Source of the DNA: Lentzea californiensis
Lineage (GTDB): Bacteria; Actinomycetota; Actinomycetes; Mycobacteriales; Pseudonocardiaceae
Direction: 5' to 3'
Assembly: GCF_024648825.1 (NCBI RefSeq)
Contig: NZ_JANBBE010000017.1
Span: 86,011-150,010 of the forward strand
Length of the DNA stretch: 64,000 nucleotides
Under the pieces are notes generated by a model. That model had not been told where the DNA came from, did not search any database, and saw only the letters and a list, made by a program, of their open reading frames with translations. The position numbers and the translations under genes are program-made. Numbering within the stretch: the stretch's first letter is position 1; the number at the start of each line of letters is the position of its first letter. This document shows, in pieces, positions 50,792 to 59,750 of this stretch.

Positions 50792-51433
50792 TCATTTTCC
50801 GGTGACGAGCGAATCCAGCGTCGCGCCGTTGTGCTCACCGCAGTGCCGCCGGGAGGCGTCGAGCGTCATCGGCTTGTCCGCCTCCGCAGGGGTGCCGACC
50901 TGCCCGAAGAGCCGCCTGAGCAGCTCGACCTGTTCGTCGACGCCCGCGCGGAGGAAGTCGCCGCAGCTGGACTTGACGGTGAGCCGGCCGTCCGACGGCA
51001 TCAGGTCCACCGGCCCGAGGACGAACAGGAACGCGATGATGATCGCGAGACCGAACCCGATGACCGCGCCGCTGGCCGAGCTCTTGCGCGGAGCCAGCCA
51101 GTTCTGGGCCTGCTCGACGAACGGCTCGGCGGGGGAGAGGTCGGCGTCGATCCAGAACTCGAGGCTGTCGCCGCCGGTCACGTCGAACTGGACGTGCCCG
51201 GCGGCGAGCATGATGCGCACGATCTGCTTGCGGTCGTACGAACCCGACCAGAACGGCTCCGGCCGCACCAGCACCAGCCGGTCGGGCAGCAGGAACACGA
51301 CGTCGCGCTCGCCCCTGGCCAAGCGCTCGGTCTGGCCAGGGCCGACGATCGTGCCTGCCAGCCGGGCCATCACGAGGGCGTGTTCGTGCTCGTCGAGGGC
51401 CTCGGCGGCCGACGACCACAGATCGGGTTCCAC
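50792..51433 (-). CDS. Single-pass membrane protein, unknown function
   Basis: 213 residues from the GTG at 51433. The first 120 residues look like a PH/GRAM-type beta-sandwich (DVVFLLPDRLVLVRPEPFW, HVQFDVTGGDSLEFWIDAD). One helix follows (AVIGFGLAIIIAFLFVLG) and an external part with two Cys (KSSCGDFLRAG, SRRHCGEHNG) that could form a disulfide. No characterised homologue is recognised. Confidence 0.7.
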   Translation of the reverse strand: MEPDLWSSAAEALDEHEHALVMARLAGTIVGPGQTERLARGERDVVFLLPDRLVLVRPEPFWSGSYDRKQIVRIMLAAGHVQFDVTGGDSLEFWIDADLSPAEPFVEQAQNWLAPRKSSASGAVIGFGLAIIIAFLFVLGPVDLMPSDGRLTVKSSCGDFLRAGVDEQVELLRRLFGQVGTPAEADKPMTLDASRRHCGEHNGATLDSLVTGK

Positions 51434-51501
51434 GTCACTGCTATCGCTGCAGGCAGGGACGTTAGTTAGCCGTGGCCGCCGAGGTTCCTCCGAATGCCTT
51501 C

Positions 51502-53235
51502 TTAGAAGGTCAGCTTCCAGGAGTCGATGTGACCGACGTCCTGCGCCGCGACGTCCTTGACCTGCAGCTTCCAGGTGCCGTTCGCGACCTCGCCGGAGGC
51601 GTTGACGGTGTAGGTCGCGACGAGGTTGTCGGCGGAATCACTGTTGGAGCTCTTGAGCCGGTACGCCGTGCCGTCCGGGGCGACCAGGTCGACGACCAGG
51701 TCACCTCGGTAGGTGTGCACGATGTTGACGTCGACCTTCAGCGTGGCCGGGGCGTTGCCCGTGACGCCGGAGACCGTGATGGGGCTGGTCACAGCCGCGC
51801 CGTTGTCCGGGATGGCCACGTCGGCGGCGTTCTCGAACTCCTTGCCGCCGGGCGGGGTGCCGCCGACCGCCGCCAGCGCGTCGACGCGGCCCTCACCGAA
51901 GAAGTTGTTCTTCGCCGTGGTGCCCGCGCAACGGCTGTCGGAGCAGGCCAGGTCGTCCGCCTGGGTCGCCAGCAGCGTGTGCAGCTGGGCAGGGGTGGCG
52001 GTGGGGTTGGCCGACTTGAGCAGTGCGGCGACGCCCGCGACGTGCGGGGAGGCCATCGACGTGCCGGACAGGCTGCCGTACTTGCCGCCGGGCAGGGTCG
52101 AGTAGACGTCGCTGCCGGGCGCCGTGATGTGGATCTTGTCGGTGCCGTAGTTGGAGAACGACGACTTGACGTTGGCCGAGGTGATCGACGAGACGCTGAC
52201 GACGCCGGAGACCTCGGTCGGCACGCTCAGGCACGCGTTGGTGATGGCGCGCTGAACGGCGGTGGAGTCGTTGGGGCTGGTCGAGTCGCTGGTCTTGTTC
52301 GCGAGGTTGTAGTTCGAGTTGCCCGCCGCCGCGACGTTGAGCACGCCCTTGCCCTCGGCATAGGCCACCGCGCGCTTCACGCCCTCCAGGATCGCGTCCT
52401 GGTCGGCGTTGTCCGGGCAGTTGAACAGCCACGGGTCGGTGTAGTAGCTGTTGTTGGTCACCTCGAAGCCGCGGTCACCGGAGAAGACCATGGCGCAGAT
52501 GGTGTTCTCCGGGAAGAAGAAGTCGTTCGCCCCCTCGGAGACGCGCACCGAGGCGATCTTCACGCCGGGAGCGACACCGACCATGCCGAGGTTGTTCTTG
52601 GCCGCCGCGATCGTGCCGGCCACGTGCGTGCCGTGGGAGCTGACGGGGTTGGTGGCGGTGTTGGCACGCCATGAACCGGTACGGGTGTCGAGCTTGCCGT
52701 AGGCGCAGGAAGCGGAGTTGGCCGCGTCGAAGTTCGGCTTGAGGTCGGCATGCAGGTCGTCGACTCCCGTGTCGAGCACACCGACCGTGACGCTGGACGA
52801 CCCCGTGTTGAGCGCCCACGCCTTATCGGCACCGATCTGGGCCATGTCCGCGCGCAACGGCTCGCCCGCCGCAGGAGTGCTTTGCGGCTGTGCGGCGGGA
52901 ATCGGCGGATTCGCCGCCGCGGCCGGGATGTCGCTGGTGCGCGTGGCACCGACCTTCTGCACACCGCTGACGGTGCGCATCTTGGTGGCGAAGTCAGTGG
53001 CAGCGGAGTGCGCGACGATGACGCCGATGGCGTCGTACTTCGTCCACACAGTGCCACCGTTGGTGCTCACAGCCGTCTCGGCGCCGGAAGTGGCACCGGG
53101 CGCCGTGATGACCAGGTAGGCACGCGTACCTGCGGCAGGTGCGGCGGCGGCGGGGGTGGCCGCCACCAGCACACCGGCGCCCACGGCCGCGGCGATGACC
53201 GCGGCGCGCAGGCGAGATCGTGAACCCAGGAACAC
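51502..53235 (-). CDS. Secreted subtilisin-like serine protease (S8) with P-domain
   Basis: 577 residues from the GTG at 53235; GGAGGA is four bases upstream. Signal peptide (residues 11-32), I9-type propeptide (about 36-100), then the S8 domain with catalytic Asp155 (VGVLDTGVDD), His201 (SSHGTHVAGT) and Ser393 (SLSGTSMASPHVAG); AAAGNSNYN holds the oxyanion Asn. The C-terminal 110 residues form a proprotein-convertase P-like beta-sandwich (TYRGDLVVDLVAPDGTAY, DSWKLTF). Acts outside the cell after self-processing. Two alternative hairpins lie in its leader. Confidence 0.96.
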   Translation of the reverse strand: MFLGSRSRLRAAVIAAAVGAGVLVAATPAAAAPAAGTRAYLVITAPGATSGAETAVSTNGGTVWTKYDAIGVIVAHSAATDFATKMRTVSGVQKVGATRTSDIPAAAANPPIPAAQPQSTPAAGEPLRADMAQIGADKAWALNTGSSSVTVGVLDTGVDDLHADLKPNFDAANSASCAYGKLDTRTGSWRANTATNPVSSHGTHVAGTIAAAKNNLGMVGVAPGVKIASVRVSEGANDFFFPENTICAMVFSGDRGFEVTNNSYYTDPWLFNCPDNADQDAILEGVKRAVAYAEGKGVLNVAAAGNSNYNLANKTSDSTSPNDSTAVQRAITNACLSVPTEVSGVVSVSSITSANVKSSFSNYGTDKIHITAPGSDVYSTLPGGKYGSLSGTSMASPHVAGVAALLKSANPTATPAQLHTLLATQADDLACSDSRCAGTTAKNNFFGEGRVDALAAVGGTPPGGKEFENAADVAIPDNGAAVTSPITVSGVTGNAPATLKVDVNIVHTYRGDLVVDLVAPDGTAYRLKSSNSDSADNLVATYTVNASGEVANGTWKLQVKDVAAQDVGHIDSWKLTF

Positions 53236-53255
53236 GGATTCCTCCAGCTTTCTCA

Positions 53256-53284
53256 GCGGGCTATGCCCGCGCACTTCGCGCGGG
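53256..53284 (-). other. Two mutually exclusive hairpins before the S8 protease gene
   Basis: GCGGGC-TAT-GCCCGC (53256-53270) and CCCGCGC-ACTTC-GCGCGGG (53266-53284) share bases 53266-53270, so only one can form at a time. They lie 21-49 nt upstream of the protease start and downstream of the esterase stop. They may end esterase transcription or act as a leader switch. Confidence 0.45.
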
Positions 53285-53380
53285 TGCAGGGGCCCGTCAG
53301 AGTCCTTAGAGGAGGCTGGACGGCTTTCGGGACGCGGCGTTTCCAAGATGCCCCGTTCGGCTCACTACGAACGTCGCACG

Positions 53381-54430
53381 TCAGGCGTGTCGCGTGAACA
53401 ATCCGACGAAGTGGTTCATGTCGGCCTGCACGCACGCTTCGTCGGCGTGCTTGCCCGTGCAGCCCGGCGCCCACCCGCTGCCGTCGCCGTAGTCCGAGAA
53501 GTGGAAGGGGATGTTCGCGGCCCGCAGGTGCGCGGCCGTCACCAGCGCCGTCTCGCGCGCCCGGTTCTCCAGCACGGCCTGGATCGGGTTGACCGTCAGG
53601 TCGCCGCCGTCACCCGTGTACAGCGCGACACCCATCCCTCTCAGCGACGCGACGTGGTGCGCCGGGCTCTGCGCGTTCCAGACGCCGTCGAACGGCCAGA
53701 CCGGCGGCCCGAAGACCGCGTCGGCGTTCACGGTCGGCGTGCCGCTCGCCGGGTTGACCATCGTGGCCGTGATCGCGGCGCGCAACTCGGAGTTCCGCAG
53801 GTCGAGGCCACCGGAGAAGCTGCCGGCGTAGCCGAACAGGTCGGGCCGGTGCTCGGCGTAGTGCAACGCCCCGAAGCCGCCCATGGAATGGCCGACGATC
53901 GCGCGATCCGCCCTGGTCGCCTTCGTGCGCAGGTTGGCGTCCACGAACGGGATCACCTGCTCCAGGTGGAAGGTCTCCCAGTTCTGAGGTCCCGCGGCAC
54001 CGGGGTTGACCCAGTTCGAGTACCAGCCGCGGCCACTGCCGTTGGGCTGCACGGTGATCAGGTCCGTGCCGGCCGTCGCCCTCTCCACGACCCGCTGGTT
54101 CCAGGCGGCGTCCGGGCGGTCGGGGTGGCCGTGCAGGTAGTACTGGACCGGGTAGCTCCTGGTCGTCTCGTCGTAGTCGTCCGGCAGCGTGACGACGACG
54201 GCGTGCCTGCCGGGTTCCTGACCCTGCAGGAGGGTGGGCGACGGCACCTGGTCCGTGGACACGCTGAAGACGAACGTGCGGCGGTTCTCGTCCACCCAGC
54301 GGGGCTGGCTCGTGACGGTGAGGCCGAACCCGTCGGTGAACCGCGGCGGCGTCTCGCCGGCCTGGGCGGCGGGACTGGACAACGACATCACGGTGGTGAC
54401 GGCGGCGATCATGCGCAATCGGACTGACAT
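53381..54430 (-). CDS. Secreted esterase of the antigen 85/esterase D family
   Basis: 349 residues with a signal peptide (cleavage near PAAQAG). Alpha/beta hydrolase fold with the nucleophile elbow AIVGHSMGGFGALHYA (Ser near residue 200), strand RSYPVQYYLHGHPDRPDAAW and a C-terminal His in DMNHFVGLF; a likely disulfide joins CTGKHADEAC. The family includes mycolyltransferases and simple esterases; length and missing fibronectin-binding segments favour an esterase. Confidence 0.88.
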   Translation of the reverse strand: MSVRLRMIAAVTTVMSLSSPAAQAGETPPRFTDGFGLTVTSQPRWVDENRRTFVFSVSTDQVPSPTLLQGQEPGRHAVVVTLPDDYDETTRSYPVQYYLHGHPDRPDAAWNQRVVERATAGTDLITVQPNGSGRGWYSNWVNPGAAGPQNWETFHLEQVIPFVDANLRTKATRADRAIVGHSMGGFGALHYAEHRPDLFGYAGSFSGGLDLRNSELRAAITATMVNPASGTPTVNADAVFGPPVWPFDGVWNAQSPAHHVASLRGMGVALYTGDGGDLTVNPIQAVLENRARETALVTAAHLRAANIPFHFSDYGDGSGWAPGCTGKHADEACVQADMNHFVGLFTRHA

Positions 54431-54515
54431 GCCTCGATCATGCTGTCCGGCCAGGTCGGAGGACCAGGCCAGGGACCGGCCATTGCCGGCCGGTCGCCAC
54501 CCACCGAGTCCGTGC

Positions 54516-55898
54516 TCACCGGCCGATCGTGGTGAGGCGGGTGGGCAGGCGTTCGAAGCCGCGCAGGACGCGGGTCGGGCGACGGCGCGCACCGGGAAGG
54601 GGTGCCAGGTCCGGGAAGCGGTCGAAGATCGTGCGCAGCCCGACCTCGCCCTCCATGCGCGCGAGCTGGGCGCCGAGGCAGTAGTGGCGGCCCGCGCCGA
54701 ACGACACGTGGTCGCGCGCGTTGGCACGGCTGACGTCGAACGCCGACGGGTTCTCGAACACGGACGGGTCGCGGTTGGCCCCGGCGAGCACGGTCGTGAC
54801 GAGCTGGCCGCGGCGTACGGGGATGCCGGCGACCGTCGTGTCGCGGGCGCACACGCGGCCGGTCAGCAGGACCGGCGGGTCGTGGCGCAGCACCTCGTCC
54901 ACGGCGTTGGCCCACGACGAAGGTTGCGCGCGGAGGACTTCCAGTTGTTCGGGGTGCTCGGTGAGCAACGAGATGCCGTTGCCGAGGAGGTTGACGGTGG
55001 TCTCGAAACCGGCGGCCAGCACGAGACCCGCGGTGGCCTTCAGCTCGCGTTCGGACAGGCCCTCGCCGTCCTCGCGGGCGGTGATGAGGCGGCTCAGCAG
55101 GTTGTCGCCGGGGTTGGTGCGCAGGGCGTCGAGGTGACCGGAGAGCCAGGCGTCGAACGAGCTGAGCGTCGTCTCCACGTCGCGGAACACGCGCCACGAC
55201 AAGCCGAGGTCGAGGCTGGGCGCGGCGGCCGCGCCGAGGGCCAGGACGGTCGCGCGTTCCTGTGGTGGCACGCCGAGGATCTCGCTGATCACCGTGACCG
55301 GCAGCAGGCCGCAGTAGGTCTCGATCAGGTCGACCGGGCTGGTGGGGTCGAGGCCGTCGAGCAGGTCGTCGGCGATGTGCTGGGTACGGACGCGCAGCTG
55401 TTCGACGGCGCGGGCGGTGAAGACGCGGGTGACGAGCTTGCGGTAGCGGGTGTGCGCCGGGGGTTCGACGGCCAGCAGCGACGGCGGCTGGACCGGGTGC
55501 ACGACGTCGGTGGCGGACCACGCGGCGAGCTTGCCGAGGAGGCCGGCCCCGAAACGCGGGCGGGCCGTCACGAACGCGTCGTCGGACAGGACCGCCTTGA
55601 CGACCTCGTGCCGTGTGGTGGTGTGGCCGATCTTCGTGGCGGCGAGCGGGCCTTGGGCGCGGATCTCGTCGAACAGGCCCGTCAGATCGGCACCGGTGGA
55701 GGCCTCGACGGTGATGCGGCCCTGCAGGTCGCCGCGGCGGGCGGCCAGGCGCAGGACGGCGCGGGGCAGCGCGTGGCCGATGCTCCAGCGCACCGCCGGT
55801 TTGACGTGCTCCTCAGCCAGGCTCGTCACGGTTCGCAGCGTGCCCAGTGCGCCGCCGCGCGTCAAGGTCCCGCCCGTCCGGCCGAACGGGAAGTCCAC
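54516..55898 (-). CDS. Cytochrome P450
   Basis: 460 residues from a GTG at 55898; a second GTG at 55829 would give 437 residues and neither has a good ribosome site. Heme signature FGAGRHYCLGAQLARM, I-helix LAAGFETTVNLLGN and ExxR in VDEVLRHDPP are intact. No ferredoxin gene is adjacent. It follows the DeoR regulator gene by 12 bp on the same strand and might be controlled with it. Substrate unknown. Confidence 0.93.
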   Translation of the reverse strand: MDFPFGRTGGTLTRGGALGTLRTVTSLAEEHVKPAVRWSIGHALPRAVLRLAARRGDLQGRITVEASTGADLTGLFDEIRAQGPLAATKIGHTTTRHEVVKAVLSDDAFVTARPRFGAGLLGKLAAWSATDVVHPVQPPSLLAVEPPAHTRYRKLVTRVFTARAVEQLRVRTQHIADDLLDGLDPTSPVDLIETYCGLLPVTVISEILGVPPQERATVLALGAAAAPSLDLGLSWRVFRDVETTLSSFDAWLSGHLDALRTNPGDNLLSRLITAREDGEGLSERELKATAGLVLAAGFETTVNLLGNGISLLTEHPEQLEVLRAQPSSWANAVDEVLRHDPPVLLTGRVCARDTTVAGIPVRRGQLVTTVLAGANRDPSVFENPSAFDVSRANARDHVSFGAGRHYCLGAQLARMEGEVGLRTIFDRFPDLAPLPGARRRPTRVLRGFERLPTRLTTIGR

Positions 55899-55910
55899 TT
55901 GGGACTGACG

Positions 55911-56651
55911 TCAAGCCCGGATGACGGGCACCTCCAGCGCGCGCACGGTCTCGTTGTCCGCGTCCGTGATCACGCCGGCGATCTCGGCGAACGGCAGCAC
56001 GGAGAACCTCGACGCCGTGCCGATCTTCTCCGAGCTGGCCAGCACGTAGGTGTCCGCCGCCTGGTGGGCGAGCGCGCGTTTCATCGCGGCCTCGTCCGCG
56101 TCACCGGTCGTGAGGCCTGTTTCGGGGTGCACGCCCGTGACGCCGAGGAAGAAGAGGTCTGCGTGCACGCCCTGTGCGGCCTCCACGGCAGCGGCGCCGC
56201 ACGCGACCATCGAGTGCTTGAAGAGCCGCCCGCCGATGACGTAGACCTCCACGTCCCGGTGCTCCTCCAACGCGCTCGCGATCGTCGGGCTGTGCGTGAC
56301 GACCGTGGCGTGCAGATCGAACGGTAGCGCGCGCACGACGGCAAGGGTGGTCGTGCCGCCGTCGAGGATCACGGTGCTGCCCGGTTCGATCAACGCTGCC
56401 GCTGCCCGTGCGACCCGTTGCTTGCCATCGACCTGCACGCCCTGACGCGTGGCGTAGTCGGCGATAGCGGGGGATACGGGCAGTGCGCCGCCGTAGACGC
56501 GTTGGCAGAGGCCCGCCGCCGCGAGATCGCGCAGGTCACGGCGGATGGTGTCCTCGGAGATGCCGACTTCGGCGGCGAGGTCCTTGGCGACGATCCGGCC
56601 GTCGGTGCGCAGCCGTTCGAGCAGCAGATCACGGCGTTGGGCGGCCAGCAT
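55911..56651 (-). CDS. DeoR/GlpR-family transcription regulator
   Basis: 246 residues from the ATG at 56651 with AAGGAGAAA seven bases upstream. N-terminal DeoR HTH: RRDLLLERLRTDGRIVAKDL, SEDTIRRDLRDLAAAGLCQ and RVYGGALP. The C-terminal sugar-phosphate-sensor domain has VILDGGTTTLAVVRAL and FFLGVTGVHPETGLTT. Usually represses carbohydrate genes; here it is divergent from a nucleoside-hydrolase-like gene. Confidence 0.93.
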   Translation of the reverse strand: MLAAQRRDLLLERLRTDGRIVAKDLAAEVGISEDTIRRDLRDLAAAGLCQRVYGGALPVSPAIADYATRQGVQVDGKQRVARAAAALIEPGSTVILDGGTTTLAVVRALPFDLHATVVTHSPTIASALEEHRDVEVYVIGGRLFKHSMVACGAAAVEAAQGVHADLFFLGVTGVHPETGLTTGDADEAAMKRALAHQAADTYVLASSEKIGTASRFSVLPFAEIAGVITDADNETVRALEVPVIRA

Positions 56652-56700
56652 GCACGTTTCTCCTTGTTTTTGCCGAGTGTTGCACATTATGGTCGGTCGC

Positions 56701-57063
56701 ATGCTGATTCTGATCGCCGGGCCCTACCGCTCCGGCACCGGGGACGACCCCGAGTTGATGGCGCGCAACCTCGAACGGCTGGAGGAGGCTGCGTGGCCGC
56801 TGTTCCGCAGCGGGCACGTGCCGATGATCGGCGAGTGGGTGGCGCTGCCCGTGCTGCGCGGTGCCGGCGGCAGTTCACCGACCGACCCGATCGCGTCGGA
56901 GATCATGTATCCGACCGCGGAACGCCTGCTGCGGCACTGCGAGGCGGTGCTGCGGCTACCCGGCGAGTCGACCGGCGCGGACGAGGACGTGCGGATCGCG
57001 CAAGAGCGCGGACTGCCGGTCTACCACCGGGTCGAGGACGTCCCGGGCTACCGCGCCGCCTGA
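56701..57063 (+). CDS. Nucleoside 2-deoxyribosyltransferase-like (DUF4406) protein
   Basis: 120 residues. The N-terminal loop LIAGPYRSGTGDDPELMARN and the central GHVPMIGEW resemble the nucleoside 2-deoxyribosyltransferase/DUF4406 fold, and GESTGADEDVRIAQERGLPVY matches its C-terminal helix with an acidic catalytic candidate. Enzyme activity is not certain. Divergent from the DeoR gene (49 bp) and overlapping trpF antisense by 16 bp. Confidence 0.72.
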   Translation: MLILIAGPYRSGTGDDPELMARNLERLEEAAWPLFRSGHVPMIGEWVALPVLRGAGGSSPTDPIASEIMYPTAERLLRHCEAVLRLPGESTGADEDVRIAQERGLPVYHRVEDVPGYRAA

Positions 57064-57656
57064 CCACGAGCGGCCAGAACGAACTCCCGCATCCGGCCGT
57101 GGTCCTTGACGCCGCGGCTCGACTCGATGCCGCTGGACACGTCCACGCCCCACGGCCGCGCGACACCGATCGCCCCGGCGACCGTCTCCGGCGACAGCCC
57201 GCCCGCCAGCACCCACGTGCCGGTGGGCGGGTTCTCGGCGAGCCGCGTGATGTCCCACTGCTCGCCCGAACCGGCGACAGGGGAGTCGATCAGCAGCAGT
57301 TCCTCGCCGAACGCCCCGGTGCGCACGTCGGTCTCCGGCCCGAGCGCCGTGGCCCTCACCAGTCCGAACGGCAACTCGGCCAGTTCGTCGAAGGCTTCCT
57401 TCGGGTAGTCGCCGTGCAGCTGCAACGCGCGCACGCCCGTCTTCAACGCCATCTCGCCCGCCTCGGCGGCCGGGATCCCGCGCACCACGGCGACGGTGAG
57501 GACGTCGGCCGGCACCTCGGCGACGAGCCGCGCCGCCAGGTCGACGTCGATCTGGCGCGGGCTGGTCGTGAGCACGAACCCGACGGCGTCGGCCCCCGTC
57601 TCGACCGCGACGGTGACATCGGACTCGGTGCGCAGACCGCACAGCTTCACGAACAC
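57048..57656 (-). CDS. trpF: Phosphoribosylanthranilate isomerase
   Basis: 202 residues, a complete (beta/alpha)8 barrel. The catalytic Cys is in VKLCGLRTESDV, the general-acid Asp in ELLLIDSPVAGSG, and phosphate-binding loops in LAGGLSPETV and VDVSSGIESSRGVKD. It carries out the third step of tryptophan synthesis. No other trp gene is nearby, and many actinomycetes use the bifunctional PriA instead, so a free-standing TrpF is notable. A connection with the tryptophan-consuming prenyl-indole operon is possible but speculative. Confidence 0.95.
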   Translation of the reverse strand: MFVKLCGLRTESDVTVAVETGADAVGFVLTTSPRQIDVDLAARLVAEVPADVLTVAVVRGIPAAEAGEMALKTGVRALQLHGDYPKEAFDELAELPFGLVRATALGPETDVRTGAFGEELLLIDSPVAGSGEQWDITRLAENPPTGTWVLAGGLSPETVAGAIGVARPWGVDVSSGIESSRGVKDHGRMREFVLAARGQAAR

Positions 57657-57767
57657 ACCACCGATCCTACTGATGTGGCCACGAACGCACTGTCGCGCAG
57701 CTAACAGTCACAAGCCGATGCGCTGCCCGGTCCTACTTAATGGAAGAGACGGGCAACGGAGGCCGTG

Positions 57768-59492
57768 ATGACTGAACATCAGCTAGCCACATCGGTTTTG
57801 GTGATCGGCAGCGGTGGCGCGGGACTGCGCGCCGCCATCGAACTCGCGGAGAGAGGCGTCGACGTCCTGGTCGTCGGCAAGCGCCCCAAGGCGGACGCGC
57901 ACACCGCGCTCGCGGCCGGCGGCATCAACGCCGCGCTGGCCACGATGGACCCGTCCGACACGTGGCAGCAGCACGCGGCGGACACCATCAAGGAGAGCTA
58001 CCTGCTCGCCAACCCGGAGATCGTGCGGGTCGTGACCGAACAGGCGTCGCGCGGCATCGAGGACCTCGAACGCTATGGCATGCCGTTCGCACGGGAGGCA
58101 GACGGGCGCATCTCGCAGCGGTTCTTCGGCGCGCACACGTTCCGCCGCACGTCGTTCGCCGGCGACTACACCGGGCTGGAGATCCAGCGCACGCTCGTGA
58201 ACCGGGCCACCCAGCTCGGCATCCCGATCCACGACACCTGCTACATCACGCGGATCCTGGTGCGGGACAACGTGGTGTTCGGCGCGTACGGGTTCGACCT
58301 CGGCAACGGCAAGCGGTACGTCTTCCACGCGGACGCCGTGATCCTCGCGGCCGGCGGGCACACCCGGATCTGGCGCCGCACGTCGAGCCGCCGCGACGAG
58401 AACACCGGCGACTCGTACCGCCTGGCCGTGCTCGCGGGCGGGCGGATCCGCGACCCCGAGCTCGTGCAGTTCCACCCGTCCGGCCTGATCGAACCGGAGA
58501 ACGCGGCGGGCACCCTGGTCTCGGAGGCGGCCCGCGGTGAGGGCGGAATCCTGACCAACGCGTCCGGCGAGCGGTTCATGACCCGCTACGACCCGCAGCG
58601 GATGGAACTGTCCACACGCGACAGGGTGGCGCTCGCCGCGTACACGGAGATCAAGGAGGGCCGCGGCACCCCGAACGGCGGCGTGTGGCTGGACGTGTCG
58701 CACCTGCCGCGCGAGCAGATCATGCAACGGCTGCCCAGGGTCTACCAGACGCTGCTCGAACTGCAGATGAAGGACATCACGCAGGAGGCCATCGAGATCG
58801 CGCCGACCGCGCACTACTCGATGGGCGGCGTGTGGGTGTCGCCCGAAGACCACTCGACGGGCGTGGAGGGCCTGTACGCGATCGGCGAGGCGTCCAGCGG
58901 CCTGCACGGCGCGAACCGGCTCGGCGGCAACTCGCTCATCGAGCTGCTGGTCTACGGCCGGATCGTCGGCGAGGCGGCGGCCGAGCACTCGGCTTCCCTG
59001 GACGCGCAACGACGTTCGCACGTCGCGCTCGCCGAGGCGCGGTCCGAAGTGGACGACCTGCTCGCCGCCGACGGCCAGGAGAACGTCCGCGCCCTGCAAC
59101 GCGCGCTGCGCAACACCATGACCGAGCACGCGGGCGTCGTGCGCGACGAAGCCGGTCTGCGCAAGGGACTCGCCGAGCTGGACGAACTGGAGAACCGCAT
59201 CCGCGACGTCGGCGTGCACCCCGACATCGCCGGGTTCCAGGACCTCGCCCACGCCTTCGACCTGCTGGCTTCGGCGCTCTCCGCCCGCGCCACCCTGGAG
59301 TGCGCCCTCGAACGCCGCGAGACCCGCGGCTGCCACAACCGGTCCGACCACCCGGACCTCGACCCCGCACAGCAGGTGAACCTCGTCTGGACGGGCCCCG
59401 GCCAGGTCGTCCGGGAGGAGATCCCCCCGGTGCCGGAGGAGATCGCGTCACTGATGCGCGAGGTCGACACGGCCGGCAAGCTGGTCGAGTGA
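57768..59492 (+). CDS. Fumarate reductase/succinate dehydrogenase-type flavoprotein
   Basis: 574 residues; ATG at 57768 with GGAGG five bases upstream. FAD-binding VLVIGSGGAGLRAAIELAE, the flavin-His region DAHTALAAGGINAA, substrate-site HPSG, RGEGGIL, the HYSMGGVWV loop and HGANRLGGNSLIE. The C-terminal helical domain is present. It matches flavoprotein subunits of fumarate reductase and L-aspartate oxidase. No iron-sulfur or membrane subunit is adjacent, so a soluble oxidase/reductase or partner genes elsewhere must be considered. Confidence 0.88.
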   Translation: MTEHQLATSVLVIGSGGAGLRAAIELAERGVDVLVVGKRPKADAHTALAAGGINAALATMDPSDTWQQHAADTIKESYLLANPEIVRVVTEQASRGIEDLERYGMPFAREADGRISQRFFGAHTFRRTSFAGDYTGLEIQRTLVNRATQLGIPIHDTCYITRILVRDNVVFGAYGFDLGNGKRYVFHADAVILAAGGHTRIWRRTSSRRDENTGDSYRLAVLAGGRIRDPELVQFHPSGLIEPENAAGTLVSEAARGEGGILTNASGERFMTRYDPQRMELSTRDRVALAAYTEIKEGRGTPNGGVWLDVSHLPREQIMQRLPRVYQTLLELQMKDITQEAIEIAPTAHYSMGGVWVSPEDHSTGVEGLYAIGEASSGLHGANRLGGNSLIELLVYGRIVGEAAAEHSASLDAQRRSHVALAEARSEVDDLLAADGQENVRALQRALRNTMTEHAGVVRDEAGLRKGLAELDELENRIRDVGVHPDIAGFQDLAHAFDLLASALSARATLECALERRETRGCHNRSDHPDLDPAQQVNLVWTGPGQVVREEIPPVPEEIASLMREVDTAGKLVE

Positions 59493-59497
59493 CCACC

Positions 59498-59525
59498 GAG
59501 GGGCGGGGCACCATCCCCGCCCCTC
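59498..59525. terminator. GC-rich bidirectional terminator hairpin
   Basis: GAGGGGCGGGG (59498-59508) and CCCCGCCCCTC (59515-59525) form a perfect 11-bp stem with a 6-nt loop. It lies 5 bp after the flavoprotein stop and 7 bp before the end of the minus-strand cupin pseudogene, so it can serve both directions. Confidence 0.8.
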
Positions 59526-59532
59526 GTGCTCG

Positions 59533-59750
59533 TCACGGCAGCCGCAACGCCGTGGTGAACAGGAAGGCGCTGTCCTCCAGCGCCTCCACCCGGTGCCGGC
59601 GCTCCGGCATCGTCAGCAGGTCGCCGGGCGACGCCTCCCCCGCAACGCCGCCTCGTGTCCGCCGTGGACGGTCGCGGCACTGCGCCCGCTCGAAATCGCA
59701 CGGGCGATGCCGACGTGGTCGCGCGCCAACGCGTTCAGCGACGTCTTCAC
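59533..59750 (-). pseudogene. Cupin gene with an internal deletion and frameshift
   Basis: The GTG at 59750 begins a cupin N-terminus (TSLNALARDHVGIARAISSG, then TVHGGHEAALR). It then jumps, out of frame, to a cupin C-terminus (GEASPGDLLTMPERRHRVEA, LEDSAFLFTTALRLP) ending at 59533. About 35-40 residues carrying the first metal motif are missing at the junction near 59640. The start overlaps the intact cupin stop by 4 bp, so it was once coupled to it. Confidence 0.7.

Noticed and set aside
56418..57704. 428-residue plus-strand frame across the DeoR, DUF4406 and trpF genes
   Set aside because: Spans three better-supported genes in other frames and has no domain.
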